Part shown: positions 53,964 through 62,437 of the stretch, piece after piece | How the letters are laid out: every line of letters starts with the position of its first letter | Numbering within the stretch: the first letter of the stretch is position 1 | Assembly (NCBI RefSeq): GCF_014138285.1 | Contig: NZ_JACGXN010000001.1 | Span: forward strand, 1,601,314-1,665,313 | DNA from: Phyllobacterium myrsinacearum | Lineage (GTDB): Bacteria; Pseudomonadota; Alphaproteobacteria; Rhizobiales; Rhizobiaceae | Direction: 5' to 3' | Length of the DNA stretch: 64,000 nt | Notes under the pieces: model-generated | What the model saw: only the letters and a program-made list of their open reading frames with translations | The model's database searches: none | Told to the model about the DNA's origin: nothing | Made by a program: the position numbers and the translations under genes

Positions 53964-55682
53964 ATGATCATGATCAGAGTCCTGTCTTTCCTTCTCGTTG
54001 TACTGGTGCTTGGTTTCGGCTTTGCCTGGCTTGCCGACCGGCCTGGAGATCTCGTCATCACCTTTGCTGGTATGCAGCACAAGGTCAGCCTGATGGTGGC
54101 CGCATCGGCCATAGTGGCGCTTGTGGCCGGTGTCATGCTTGTCTGGTGGATAATCAAGAGTGTTGTCGCTTCTCCCTACGCCTTGCGCCGCCACTTTCGT
54201 GCCCGCAAGCGTGACCGCGGCTATCAATCCCTGTCGACGGGTTTGATTGCAGCCGGAGCGGGAGACGGGCAAACAGCGCGGCGCATGATCAAACAGGCAG
54301 AGAAGTTGCTGAATGTCGATCAAGAGCCGCTCATCAAGCTTCTGGACGCACAGGCAGCCATGCTGGAAGGGCGCACGGATGATGCGCGGACTAAATTTCA
54401 GGCCATGCTTGATGATCCGGAAACCAAGCTTCTGGGCCTGCGGGGCCTCTATCTGGAAGCGCAGCGGCTTGGTGCACGCGAGGCATCCAAGCAATATGCG
54501 GAACAGGCAGCACTTCTCGCGCCCAACGTGGAATGGGCCGCTACAGCTGCACTCGGTCAGAAGACAGCACACGGCGACTGGGATGGCGCTCTGGAATTGC
54601 TCGAAAAGCAGAAGTTGACCAAGCAGATCGACAAGGACACAGCCAAACGTGAGCGTGCTGTTCTCCTGACCGCCAAGGCGATCGATACGTTCGAGAGCGA
54701 TCCGGTCGGATCGAAACCCATCGCCATTGAAGCCAATAAACTGGTGCCCGATCTGGTTCCCGCCGCGATTGTTGCAGCCAAAGTGTTGTTCCAGCAGGGT
54801 GACTTGCGCAAAGGATCAAAAATTCTCGAGCACGTCTGGAAGAAGGAACCGCATCCGGAAGTGGCGGAAACATACGTCCATGCGCGGCTGGGTGATTCCG
54901 TCTTCGATCGCCTGAAGCGTGCCCGCCATCTGGCGGGGCTCTACCCGCATCATCCGGAATCCAGCCTCGCCATTGCCCACGCGGCGCTGGCCGCTGGTGA
55001 GCTGAAGGAGGCGCGTGAGGCGGCAGAGACGGTCCTGCGCACCGCGCCGCGCGAAAGTGCCTATCTGCTGCTGGCCGATATCGAGGAAGCACAGACGGGC
55101 GATCAGGGGCGCGTGCGCCAGTGGCTCTCCCGGGCCGTCAAGGCGCCCCGTGACCCCGCCTGGACTGCGGACGGCTATGTTTCAGAGCGCTGGGCTCCCG
55201 CCTCCCCGGTGACAGGCAAACTCAATGCGTTTGAGTGGAAGGTTCCGGTCGAACAGCTTGGAACCGTGATTGATGCGCGAGAGGATTTTGACAGTGCGCT
55301 TGCGGCTAGACCTATCCAGACGCCGTCCAGGCGCGAGGTCAGCGAACCGTTGATCCGGGAGAAATCGGTGATCGTGGCGGCTGAGAAGCCCGTTTCGCGG
55401 GTGATTGAACCGAATTCGGATGTTACAGATGCGGAGGTCGTATCGGCTGAACCCGTTTCGAAACCTGCACCATCAAAGCCAGTTGAGGCATCGCTGACGG
55501 TCGCGACCGAAGAACAGCAGGCGCATGAGCGGATTGCATCGGTATTGCCTCCGCTGCCGGAAAAGGTGGCGGCTGCACCGGCGGATGATGAGGAAAAACT
55601 GATCATTCCGGTGCCGGATGATCCCGGAGTACTGCCAGACGATGAGGAAGAGCGGCCAAACAAGAAGTTTCGGCTCTTCTAG
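53964..55682 (+). CDS. hemY: HemY-family TPR membrane protein
   Basis: 572-residue protein with two N-terminal helices (about residues 5-22 and 43-66, LLVVLVLGFGFAWLADRPG and IVALVAGVMLVWWII) and TPR-like repeats in the cytoplasmic or periplasmic body, including ISTGL-type LSTGLIAAGAGDGQTARRMI. The C-terminal 130 residues are an acidic, proline-rich tail. HemY proteins are linked genetically to haem synthesis but have no proven catalytic role; this is not protoporphyrinogen oxidase. Two ATGs, at 53964 and 53970, are possible; AAGGG has better spacing for 53970. Confidence 0.88.
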   Translation: MIMIRVLSFLLVVLVLGFGFAWLADRPGDLVITFAGMQHKVSLMVAASAIVALVAGVMLVWWIIKSVVASPYALRRHFRARKRDRGYQSLSTGLIAAGAGDGQTARRMIKQAEKLLNVDQEPLIKLLDAQAAMLEGRTDDARTKFQAMLDDPETKLLGLRGLYLEAQRLGAREASKQYAEQAALLAPNVEWAATAALGQKTAHGDWDGALELLEKQKLTKQIDKDTAKRERAVLLTAKAIDTFESDPVGSKPIAIEANKLVPDLVPAAIVAAKVLFQQGDLRKGSKILEHVWKKEPHPEVAETYVHARLGDSVFDRLKRARHLAGLYPHHPESSLAIAHAALAAGELKEAREAAETVLRTAPRESAYLLLADIEEAQTGDQGRVRQWLSRAVKAPRDPAWTADGYVSERWAPASPVTGKLNAFEWKVPVEQLGTVIDAREDFDSALAARPIQTPSRREVSEPLIREKSVIVAAEKPVSRVIEPNSDVTDAEVVSAEPVSKPAPSKPVEASLTVATEEQQAHERIASVLPPLPEKVAAAPADDEEKLIIPVPDDPGVLPDDEEERPNKKFRLF

Positions 55683-55813
55683 GCCAGAGCCAGCACAATA
55701 ACGATTAGCCCGACATATCCGGCAATCCGACCAGTTCGCTGATGGCAATGCCTCCTCGCGGGCATTGAATCGGTGTATCGCCATCGCTGCACGCGATTTA
55801 GTTTGCCAAATGG

Positions 55814-55851
55814 GATAGTTTCCTTTATGGTTTTCCATATGGAAAACTATC
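55814..55851. promoter_or_regulatory. probable operator overlapping the ArsR start codon
   Basis: GTTTTCCATATGGAAAAC (55830-55847) is a perfect 18-bp palindrome centred on the ATG at 55839. An overlapping arrangement places GATAGTTTCC (55814-55823) inverse to GGAAAACTATC (55841-55851). Such dyads at the start of arsR-type genes are usual autorepressor sites. Confidence 0.6.
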
Positions 55852-56189
55852 AAACATCACTCGATGCAGCTTTTCACGCCCTTGCTGATCCGACCAGACG
55901 GGCAGTTATCAGTCGCCTGACGAGGGGGCCCGCGCCGGTCAAGGAACTGGCGCAACCCTTCAATATGGGACTGCCGTCGTTCATGAAACATCTTCGGGTG
56001 CTTGAGGCGGATGGACTGATCCGTTCCAAAAAGGTCGGTCGCGTCCGCACCTGCTGGGTGAACACCGAGAGGCTAACGGCGGCCGAGTCCTGGCTCTGCG
56101 AGCAGCGTGCGCTTTGGCAGGCCAGAACGGACCGGCTTGCTGATTATGTTGAAACCCAAATGTCGGGGAGTATTGAAGATGCCGGCTGA
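55839..56189 (+). CDS. ArsR-family transcriptional regulator
   Basis: 116-residue winged-helix repressor. Seen: TSLDAAFHALADPTRRAVISRLTRGPAPVKELAQPF, then the recognition helix region MGLPSFMKHLRVLEADGLIRSKKVGRVRTC. No metal-binding CxC motif is present, so it belongs to the SdpR-like group found next to AHSA1/SRPBCC genes rather than to arsenic sensors. The ATG at 55827 is an alternative start. The downstream AHSA1 gene starts inside its last codons, an 11-base overlap. It probably represses its own operon through the palindrome at its start codon. Confidence 0.9.
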   Translation: MENYQTSLDAAFHALADPTRRAVISRLTRGPAPVKELAQPFNMGLPSFMKHLRVLEADGLIRSKKVGRVRTCWVNTERLTAAESWLCEQRALWQARTDRLADYVETQMSGSIEDAG

Positions 56190-56649
56190 AGAATCCGAAT
56201 TGACCATTGCGCGTTTCATCAATGCGCCGCCAGCTCTCGTCTGGAAGGCGTGGAGTACGCGCGAGCACCTGGCGAAATGGTGGATACCCGCCCCTATCGA
56301 ATGCAAGGTGATCAAGCTTGACCTCCACCCCGGCGGCGCGTTCGAGACGCGCATGCGCGAGGGCGGCGGCGAATTCCAACCGCACGTCGACGGCTGTTTT
56401 CTGGAAATCATTCCCGAAGCTAAACTGGTTTTCACGACGGTCCTGACCGAGGGGTGGAAACCGGTCGAACCTTGGCTGGCATTGACCGCAATCATAACAT
56501 TTGAAGCAGAGGGAAGCGGCACCCGCTACTCGGCCCGCGTTCTGCATAAAAACCCGGCAGACTCCCGAAAGCATGAAGAAATGGGATTCCACGATGGTTG
56601 GGGAACCACGATCGACCAACTCGCGGTTTTTGCCGAACGATTGAAGTGA
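56179..56649 (+). CDS. AHSA1/SRPBCC-domain protein
   Basis: 156-residue START-like protein of the AHSA1 (activator of Hsp90 ATPase homologue 1-like) group. Seen: LTIARFINAPPALVWKAWSTREHLAKWW, HPGGAFETRMREGGGEF, VDGCFLEIIPEAKLVFT and a final helix HDGWGTTIDQLAVFAE. These form a hydrophobic ligand pocket; the ligand is unknown. GGAG eight bases before ATG 56179 decides the start over the longer frame. It is co-translated with the ArsR gene, a pair found in many soil bacteria. Confidence 0.9.
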   Translation: MPAEESELTIARFINAPPALVWKAWSTREHLAKWWIPAPIECKVIKLDLHPGGAFETRMREGGGEFQPHVDGCFLEIIPEAKLVFTTVLTEGWKPVEPWLALTAIITFEAEGSGTRYSARVLHKNPADSRKHEEMGFHDGWGTTIDQLAVFAERLK

Positions 56650-56838
56650 ATGGGTAACCGGATCGCGGACAGCGCGTCAGGCTGCGTAATGAACCTTTGA
56701 ACCCGCAGCCGGTGTGTCGATCATAACACGTTAATTTCAATAGCGGTCTTTGCGGCAAGATGCACAATGGCGGGGCCTCGTCAGCCGAGCTATCAGTTGA
56801 TTCGGGCCATTGGTAACAACGCTGAGAGATCCATATTT

Positions 56839-57315
56839 ATGCTCGACCGCCTCGTAACTTTCTTCAAGGCTCTGCCATCCGGCGAGAGTGGAAAAGGGCA
56901 TTTCTCCAGAAATGATCCGCGTCTTGCTGCGGCAGCATTGATGTTTCATGTCATGGATGCGGACGGCGAGCGGCGCAAAGTCGAGCGCAAGCGCCTGTCG
57001 CAGTTGATTTCCGAAGCCTATGGTCTCAAAGGCGAAGCGCTGAAAAGGCTGCTTGAAGACAGCGAACAGGCGGATCAGGAAGCGGTGGATCTCTATAGTT
57101 TCACCAGCGTGCTCAAACGCAATCTTGACGAAGAGGCGCGAATTCACTTCATTGAACTGATGTGGGACGTGGTTTTCGCCGACGGATCCGCGCATGAGCT
57201 GGAAGAGAACGTCGTCTGGCGTGTGGCGGAACTCATCGGTGTTTCATCTCGTGATCGTGTAACGGTGAAGCAGAAAGCAGCCCTTCGTGCCAAACAGGCG
57301 GTGCAAGAGGAATAG
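56839..57315 (+). CDS. TerB-like domain protein
   Basis: 158-residue, all-helical protein of the tellurite-resistance TerB family. Seen: NDPRLAAAALMFHVMDADGERRKVERKRL, with the acidic DADGE loop, and its second copy LMWDVVFADGSAHELEENVVWRVAELIG, with FADGS. These paired acidic loops are the family mark and may bind metal. No other ter genes lie nearby, so tellurite resistance is not implied. The frame opens at 56767; ATG 56839 fits the family N-terminus. The amidotransferase gene follows 11 bases after the stop. Confidence 0.87.
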   Translation: MLDRLVTFFKALPSGESGKGHFSRNDPRLAAAALMFHVMDADGERRKVERKRLSQLISEAYGLKGEALKRLLEDSEQADQEAVDLYSFTSVLKRNLDEEARIHFIELMWDVVFADGSAHELEENVVWRVAELIGVSSRDRVTVKQKAALRAKQAVQEE

Positions 57316-57326
57316 GAAACGCAAGA

Positions 57327-58061
57327 ATGTTCCAGACAGACTGGATGGAGAACCGGCAAGTGAAACGCCCGAAAATCCTTACGGTACTGCATCAGGAACG
57401 TTCCAGCCCTGGCCGGGTCGGCCAGTTGCTGCTGCAATCCGGTTTTGATCTTGATATCCGCCGCCCGCCACTTGGCGATGATTTGCCGGAGACGCTGGAA
57501 GGCCATGCGGGCGCCGTCATTTTTGGCGGCCCGATGAGCGCCAATGATCCGGATGAGTTCGTTGCCCGCGAAACCGACTGGCTTTCCGTACCGCTTGCGG
57601 AAAACAAACCCTTTCTCGGTATTTGCCTTGGGGCCCAGATGCTTGCCAAGCATATTGGCGGTTCAGTGGGACCGCATCCCGAAGGTCTGGTGGAGATCGG
57701 ATGGTACGAACTCGAAGCGACCGAGGCCGGCAAGTCTCTGATGGACTGGCCGTCGATGGTTTACCACTTCCATCGGGAGGGTTTTGACCTGCCAAGCAGC
57801 GCCACGCTTCTGGCAACGGCCAAAGCTTATCACAATCAGGCTTTTCGCTACGGCGAGAATGCCTGGGGTGTACAATTCCATGCCGAGTTGACCCGCGCGA
57901 TGATGCAGCGCTGGGTGGTGCGCGGTTCAGAGCGCTTTACAATGAACAACGCGCAACAGGGCCGAGAACATCTGGAAGGCCGTCTGGTCTATGACGCCAT
58001 GCTCAAGGCCTGGTTGCAGCGCTTCCTCGAAACGATTTTCGGCGCGCCGGTTCTTGCCTAA
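57327..58061 (+). CDS. class I glutamine amidotransferase (GuaA-like domain)
   Basis: 244 residues with a single GATase domain. Seen: VIFGGPMSANDPD, the nucleophile elbow FLGICLGAQMLAKHIGG with its cysteine, and the histidine and glutamate in VQFHAELT. Stand-alone members of this family hydrolyse glutamine or gamma-glutamyl compounds, or act with an unlinked synthetase. AGGA nine bases before ATG 57327 supports that start. It is paired with the TerB-like gene and ends five bases from the convergent MFS gene. Confidence 0.88.
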   Translation: MFQTDWMENRQVKRPKILTVLHQERSSPGRVGQLLLQSGFDLDIRRPPLGDDLPETLEGHAGAVIFGGPMSANDPDEFVARETDWLSVPLAENKPFLGICLGAQMLAKHIGGSVGPHPEGLVEIGWYELEATEAGKSLMDWPSMVYHFHREGFDLPSSATLLATAKAYHNQAFRYGENAWGVQFHAELTRAMMQRWVVRGSERFTMNNAQQGREHLEGRLVYDAMLKAWLQRFLETIFGAPVLA

Positions 58062-58066
58062 AGAGC

Positions 58067-59308
58067 CTAGGTTCTGCCTTGCAGATTGCGCGCTTTGCGC
58101 AGTTGCGGGAACCAGTAAGCCCAAAGACCTGCCACCGCGATTGTGCCGACACCACCGAAGACTACGGCGGGGACTGTGCCTATCAGCGACGCCATGATGC
58201 CGGCGCGGAATTCACCCAACTCGTTCGAGGCCCCGACAAACACCATATTGACCGCGTTGACGCGGCCGCGCACATGGTCCGGTGTCCAGAGCTGCAGGAG
58301 CGTTTCCCTGATATAAACGCTGATCATGTCGGCGGCGCCCATCAGTGCCAGCAGCGCTATGGACAGCCATGCCAGATTGGATACGCCAAACATGATGGTG
58401 AGTAAGCCGAAAAGCGCGACGAACAGAAACATGATCATGCCTGCGTGATCGCGGATTGGATGGCCCGCCAGCCAGAGCGCTGTGAGAATGGCACCGATGC
58501 CAGGCGCTGCGCGCAACATGCCAAGCCCCCAGGGCCCAAGCTGAAGGATATCCCGGGCATAAACGGGTAGAAGTGCTACAGCGCCGCCCAGAAGCACTGC
58601 GAACAGATCAAGTGAAATAGCGCCGAGAACGACCTTCTCTTTCCAGATATAGTGGAACCCGGCCATCAGTGTCTGGAATGACTTCTTTTCAGTCAATGTG
58701 TGCTGGGTAGGTTTGGGGATGGAGAAAATGCAGATTGTTGCGGCGGCCAGCAGGATTGTCGCGATGCTGTAGGCGATGACCGGCGACAAGCCGTAGAGCA
58801 GGCCGCCGGCAACTGGGCCAACGATCGTGGCAATCTGCCAGGCCGAGGAATTCCAGGACACGGCGTTCGAGAAAACCTCCGTCGGCACAAGGTTAACGAC
58901 GAGAGAGGCCGAAGCTGGGCCGAGAAAGGCGCGTCCCACACCAAATCCCGCGAGAATGGCAAACACGGCAAGAGGCGTGAACATGTGGGTGACTGTCAGC
59001 AGGAGCAGCACGGCCGCGCAGATCATTTCCGCAGCAAGGGCGAGGCCCATGATGAACCGGCGGCCAAAGCGGTCTGCCGCAGCGCCGGTGACAAGGACCA
59101 GCAGCAATGATGGGGCGAACTGCACAAGTCCGACAAGCCCGAGATCAAAGGGATCGCGCGTCAGATCATAAATCTGCCAGCCAACAGACACGCTGATAAT
59201 CTGGATAGCAAAGGATCCGAAGAAGCGGGACAGCCAGTAGCGGGTGAAAGATGAATGGCGAAAGGCGGCATAACGATCATGAGCCGCATTCGTTTCAGGG
59301 AGGGTCAT
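58067..59308 (-). CDS. MFS transporter
   Basis: 413-residue major facilitator with about twelve helices. Seen: SRFFGSFAIQIISVSVGWQIYDLT in the first helix, the MFS motif A GAAADRFGRRFIMGL between helices 2 and 3, a GFGVGRAFLGPASASLVVNLVP block and ARDILQLGPWGLGMLRAAPGIG. This fits the drug or siderophore exporter-like group (EntS-type), but the substrate is unknown. The frame reaches 59512; ATG 59308 (MTLPETNAAHDRY) is the sensible start, though without a clear ribosome-binding site. Confidence 0.88.
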   Translation of the reverse strand: MTLPETNAAHDRYAAFRHSSFTRYWLSRFFGSFAIQIISVSVGWQIYDLTRDPFDLGLVGLVQFAPSLLLVLVTGAAADRFGRRFIMGLALAAEMICAAVLLLLTVTHMFTPLAVFAILAGFGVGRAFLGPASASLVVNLVPTEVFSNAVSWNSSAWQIATIVGPVAGGLLYGLSPVIAYSIATILLAAATICIFSIPKPTQHTLTEKKSFQTLMAGFHYIWKEKVVLGAISLDLFAVLLGGAVALLPVYARDILQLGPWGLGMLRAAPGIGAILTALWLAGHPIRDHAGMIMFLFVALFGLLTIMFGVSNLAWLSIALLALMGAADMISVYIRETLLQLWTPDHVRGRVNAVNMVFVGASNELGEFRAGIMASLIGTVPAVVFGGVGTIAVAGLWAYWFPQLRKARNLQGRT

Positions 59309-59411
59309 TTCGATGAAAGGCTCCGGAATCTGGAGATTTCTTCTAGAGCAATTCACCACCAAAGGGGATAGCAAATGCGAAATATTATAGTGTTGCACCC
59401 TCAGATAAAAA

Positions 59412-59431
59412 TGGGCCGGATAACCGGCCCA
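59412..59431 (-). terminator. intrinsic terminator of aqpZ
   Basis: TGGGCCGG and CCGGCCCA form a perfect 8-bp stem around ATAA. On the minus strand a TTTTT run follows directly. It lies 26 bases past the aqpZ stop, upstream of the MFS gene. Confidence 0.85.
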
Positions 59432-59456
59432 AATCAAGTGTGAAAAGATCGAAGTC

Positions 59457-60146
59457 TCAGTCTTTACCGAGAAGCGCCTTCCAGATGATTGCACCAACAA
59501 TGGCGCCAACAAGCGGAGCTACCCAGAAAAGCCAGAGCTGGCTGAGAGCAGCAGTCTCCGCGAACAGTGCGACACCGGTGGACCGGGCCGGATTGACAGA
59601 GGTATTCGTTACTGGAATCGACACCAGATGGATCAGGGTCAGCCCCAGACCAATCGCGATTGGCGCAAAGCCTGCCGGAACCGAAGAAGATGTTGCTCCA
59701 AGGATGATGATGATGAAGAAGGCAGTAAAGACAACTTCTGCAATCAGAGCCGCAGTCAGTCCATAGCCGCCCGGAGAAAGCTCACCGTAGCCGTTGGAAG
59801 CAAAACCTTTGACGCCGGCGAAATCCGCCTTGCCCGAGGCGATCAGATAAAGCACCGCCGCCGCAGCGATCGCGCCGACAACCTGCGCTATCCAATAAGG
59901 GATAAGATCCTTGAAGTCGAAGCGTCCCGCTACGGCAAGGCCAAGCGAAACAGCGGGATTGAAGTGGCCGCCGGAAATACCGCCGACCGCATAAGCCATG
60001 GTTAGAACCGTAAGACCAAACGCAAAGGAAACACCAAGCAGACCGATACCAACGCCCGGAAATGCAGCGGCAAGCACGGCACTGCCGCAACCGCCAAGGA
60101 CGAGCCAGAATGTACCGAAGAATTCGGCTGACAGTTTATTGAGCAT
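59457..60146 (-). CDS. aqpZ: aquaporin Z
   Basis: Water channel, 229 residues, six helices and two half-helices. Seen: [19 protein letters not shown] in helix 1, the first NPA in [12 protein letters not shown], and the second in [13 protein letters not shown]. The selectivity-filter residues read as histidine in [19 protein letters not shown] with threonine and arginine, the AqpZ water-specific pattern rather than the GlpF glycerol pattern. Single gene, closed by its own terminator and divergent from yggT. Confidence 0.94.
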   Translation of the reverse strand: MLNKLSAEFFGTFWLVLGGCGSAVLAAAFPGVGIGLLGVSFAFGLTVLTMAYAVGGISGGHFNPAVSLGLAVAGRFDFKDLIPYWIAQVVGAIAAAAVLYLIASGKADFAGVKGFASNGYGELSPGGYGLTAALIAEVVFTAFFIIIILGATSSSVPAGFAPIAIGLGLTLIHLVSIPVTNTSVNPARSTGVALFAETAALSQLWLFWVAPLVGAIVGAIIWKALLGKD

Positions 60147-60403
60147 GGAAACCCCCTAGATAAATGCTTGCCGGAACTGCCCGACTCACAACTATAAGTT
60201 ATTCCTGTTTTTAAAATTCAACAATAACGTTCAATTGTACATCAATGGATGCTGTTGTTCCGCCAATGAGCAAAGCCTTCGGAAGGCGAATACTTGGATG
60301 GGAAGTGAAAAAGGGCGCTGCTGTTTTGAAGCCTGCAAACCTGCTGCCTCTTGCCCGAAGGCCAGCCAATCGCTACATGTCGCGTGATTATCAGGAGAAA
60401 CCT

Positions 60404-60694
60404 ATGCTCGCTCTTATCCGCACGATTGATCTGGCCCTCGATATCTATACGTGGATTCTGATTGCCAGTGCGATCTTCTCATGGCTGTACGCGTTCAATG
60501 TGATCAATTCGAGCAACAGGTTTGTCGCCTCGATCGGTGATTTCCTTTATCGGGTGACCGAGCCTGCCTTGCGTCCGATCCGGCGCTTTCTGCCTGATCT
60601 TGGCGGTATCGATATTTCGCCGATCGTGTTGCTGCTGATTATCTTTTTCCTTCGTCAGTTCCTCTGGACAACGATTGCGCCGCTGCTGGTCTAA
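60404..60694 (+). CDS. yggT: YggT-family membrane protein
   Basis: 96-residue inner-membrane protein with two helices. Seen: [24 protein letters not shown], then the conserved [23 protein letters not shown] and the second helix [20 protein letters not shown]. The family has been linked to osmotic stress and, in Gram-positive bacteria, to division (YlmG), but its function here is not known. The frame opens at 60245; CAGGAG seven bases before ATG 60404 decides the start. The next gene starts almost at once. Confidence 0.92.
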   Translation: MLALIRTIDLALDIYTWILIASAIFSWLYAFNVINSSNRFVASIGDFLYRVTEPALRPIRRFLPDLGGIDISPIVLLLIIFFLRQFLWTTIAPLLV

Positions 60695-60701
60695 TCCTGT
60701 T

Positions 60702-61025
60702 TTGAGCACAGCATTCTTTCGCAAGGAGCGTGACTGCATCACGCTCTTCGTACGGCTGACGCCAAAGTCAGCGAGGGATGCGATTGAAGGTGTAGAAGAA
60801 ACGGATGATGGCAGGGCGCATTTGAAAGCCCGGGTACGGGCAGTACCGGAAGACGGCAAGGCCAATGCTGCGCTGGAAAAGCTGCTGGCAAAATGGCTTG
60901 GAGTGGCCGTGCGGGATGTCAGCATTGGCGCAGGCGCAACATCGCGGCTAAAACAGATAAAAGTTTCGGGCGACCCGGAAGCGCTGGCTGTGAAGCTCGC
61001 AGCGCTCGGATCGCCCGAAGAATAA
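60702..61025 (+). CDS. yggU: DUF167/YggU-family protein
   Basis: 107-residue small alpha/beta protein of unknown function. Seen: ITLFVRLTPKSARDAIEGVEE, HLKARVRAVPEDGKANAALEKLLAKWLG and TSRLKQIKVSGDP, the full family pattern. No ATG is available; TTG at 60702 is the likely start, seven bases after yggT, although the frame opens at TTG 60675. yggT-yggU adjacency is common. Its stop directly touches the stop of the convergent ppa gene. Confidence 0.87.
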   Translation: MSTAFFRKERDCITLFVRLTPKSARDAIEGVEETDDGRAHLKARVRAVPEDGKANAALEKLLAKWLGVAVRDVSIGAGATSRLKQIKVSGDPEALAVKLAALGSPEE

Positions 61026-61562
61026 TCAGGCCTTCTTGGCGTTGTGACGCTCGATGGCTTCGGTGATCAGCTTGCGCGCCGCATCCTCATCACCCCAATC
61101 GCCAATCTTCACCCATTTGCCGGGCTCCAGATCCTTGTAGTGTTCGAAGAAATGCTGAATCTGCTTCAGTGTGATCTCCGGAAGGTCCGTGTAGTTGTGG
61201 ACTTTCTCGTAACGCAGGGTCAGGTGCGGCGAGGGCACGGCAATGATCTTTTCATCCTGACCCTTGTTGTCTTCCATCACCAGAACGCCGATCGGGCGTA
61301 CATTGATGACGCTGGTTGGCATCAGGGCACGGGTGTTGCAGATCAGGACATCAATCGGATCACCATCGTCCGACAACGTATGAGGCACAAAGCCGTAATT
61401 GCCCGGATAGGTCATCGGTGTGTGCAGGAACCGGTCGACAAACAGTGCGCCGGAATCCTTGTCGAGTTCGTACTTGATCGGCTGGCCGCCGACTGGAACC
61501 TCGATGATTACGTTGACATCTTCAGGAGGATTATTGCCGACCGAAATGGCATCAATGCGCAT
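61026..61562 (-). CDS. ppa: inorganic pyrophosphatase
   Basis: Hydrolyses pyrophosphate, driving biosynthesis. 178 residues, a type I family enzyme. Seen: [49 protein letters not shown] with the metal-binding aspartates DGDPID, the [13 protein letters not shown] block, and the C-terminal [20 protein letters not shown] perfect 7-bp hairpin lies about 50 bases upstream of its ATG. The end is flush with yggU. Confidence 0.97.
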   Translation of the reverse strand: MRIDAISVGNNPPEDVNVIIEVPVGGQPIKYELDKDSGALFVDRFLHTPMTYPGNYGFVPHTLSDDGDPIDVLICNTRALMPTSVINVRPIGVLVMEDNKGQDEKIIAVPSPHLTLRYEKVHNYTDLPEITLKQIQHFFEHYKDLEPGKWVKIGDWGDEDAARKLITEAIERHNAKKA

Positions 61563-61613
61563 ATTTTCAGAGTCCTTGTTGGTTTGGGAGTGCTGTAAAG
61601 ATTTTTATGGCAT

Positions 61614-61630
61614 GACGCAAGAATTGCGTC
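61614..61630. repeat. short perfect hairpin upstream of ppa
   Basis: GACGCAA pairs with TTGCGTC around GAA in the 221-base gap between ppa and the GNAT gene. The rest of the gap holds no gene I can support. It may lie in the ppa 5' leader (minus strand) or serve as an operator. Confidence 0.35.
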
Positions 61631-61783
61631 GTCAATCCATGTCCCAAAGGGGGAGTGATAGGCCCATTCTGTGGAAATAAGTACATAAAAAGACAATGAA
61701 CGCCAGATATGGCAATGCCAAGGGCCTCATGCGGCACGGGGAAGATGAAGCGGGGGTAGCTTTTACGGGCGGCATGCCGACAA

Positions 61784-62290
61784 TCAGTTCCAGACGAAGG
61801 CGATTTTCTTTAAGGTCTTGCCCTCAAAACATTCGACGCCTTCGGCTACATCCTTGCCGCCTGCATTTTCGTAGAAACTGATCGCAAGATCATTGTCTTC
61901 AAGAGCCCAGATAACCATACCCTTGAGGCCTTGGTCGACAAGGCTCCGGCGAGAAGCGCCCAGTAGCCGTGTACCCAGACCCAATCCCTGATATTCGGGA
62001 CGGATGTAAAGTTCGTAGATTTCACCCTTTTGCGGCAGCTGTCGTGCCCGGTTGGGTCCCAGTGTGGCATAACCTGCGACGATGCCGCCAATATCGGCAA
62101 CGAGAATTTGTGTGGAGCGGCGAATGGCTCTCGCCCACCAGTCCGCACCGCGACGGTGCAACATGGTATTGAGTGAACGATGGGGAATGATGCCCCGATA
62201 GGCACCTTGCCAGGCAGCCAGATGCACGGCGGAGATTGCGCCCGCATCGGCCAGTTCTGCTCGTCTGATCTCGGTCACATGGGTGTTCAT
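61784..62290 (-). CDS. GNAT-family N-acetyltransferase
   Basis: 168-residue predicted acetyltransferase. Seen: IRRAELADAGAISAVHLAAWQGAYRG, typical of RimI-like family starts, then GEIYELYIRPEYQGLGLGTRLL with the acetyl-CoA loop EYQGLGLG, and AISFYENAGGKDV. The substrate is unknown. It lies between ppa and typA on the same strand but is separated from typA by a strong terminator. A TTAACCAT sequence at 62297-62304, just upstream of its ATG, resembles a CtrA half-site. Confidence 0.87.
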   Translation of the reverse strand: MNTHVTEIRRAELADAGAISAVHLAAWQGAYRGIIPHRSLNTMLHRRGADWWARAIRRSTQILVADIGGIVAGYATLGPNRARQLPQKGEIYELYIRPEYQGLGLGTRLLGASRRSLVDQGLKGMVIWALEDNDLAISFYENAGGKDVAEGVECFEGKTLKKIAFVWN

Positions 62291-62385
62291 GATTTCTTAA
62301 CCATAGACCCGGCAGTCAGGACTTCGCAACTGGCATTCAAAACGATTTTTTGCGTCTTGCACCAAAAAGAAAATGGCACAAAAAA

Positions 62386-62412
62386 GAAGAGCGGCGAAAA
62401 TCGCCGCTCTTC
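62386..62412 (-). terminator. intrinsic terminator of typA
   Basis: GAAGAGCGGCGA pairs perfectly with TCGCCGCTCTTC (12 bp) around AAA. On the minus strand TTTTTTG follows. It lies 25 bases past the typA stop. Confidence 0.93.
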
Positions 62413-62437
62413 CGGTCATTGAATGGTTGAGGCCGTT

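Noticed and set aside
53964-55682. Reading hemY as protoporphyrinogen oxidase
   Set aside because: The name is also used for the Bacillus enzyme, but this protein has two N-terminal helices and TPR-like repeats and no FAD motif.
56839-57315. Tellurite-resistance locus
   Set aside because: Only a TerB-like domain is present. No terA, terC, terD, terZ or other partners are near.
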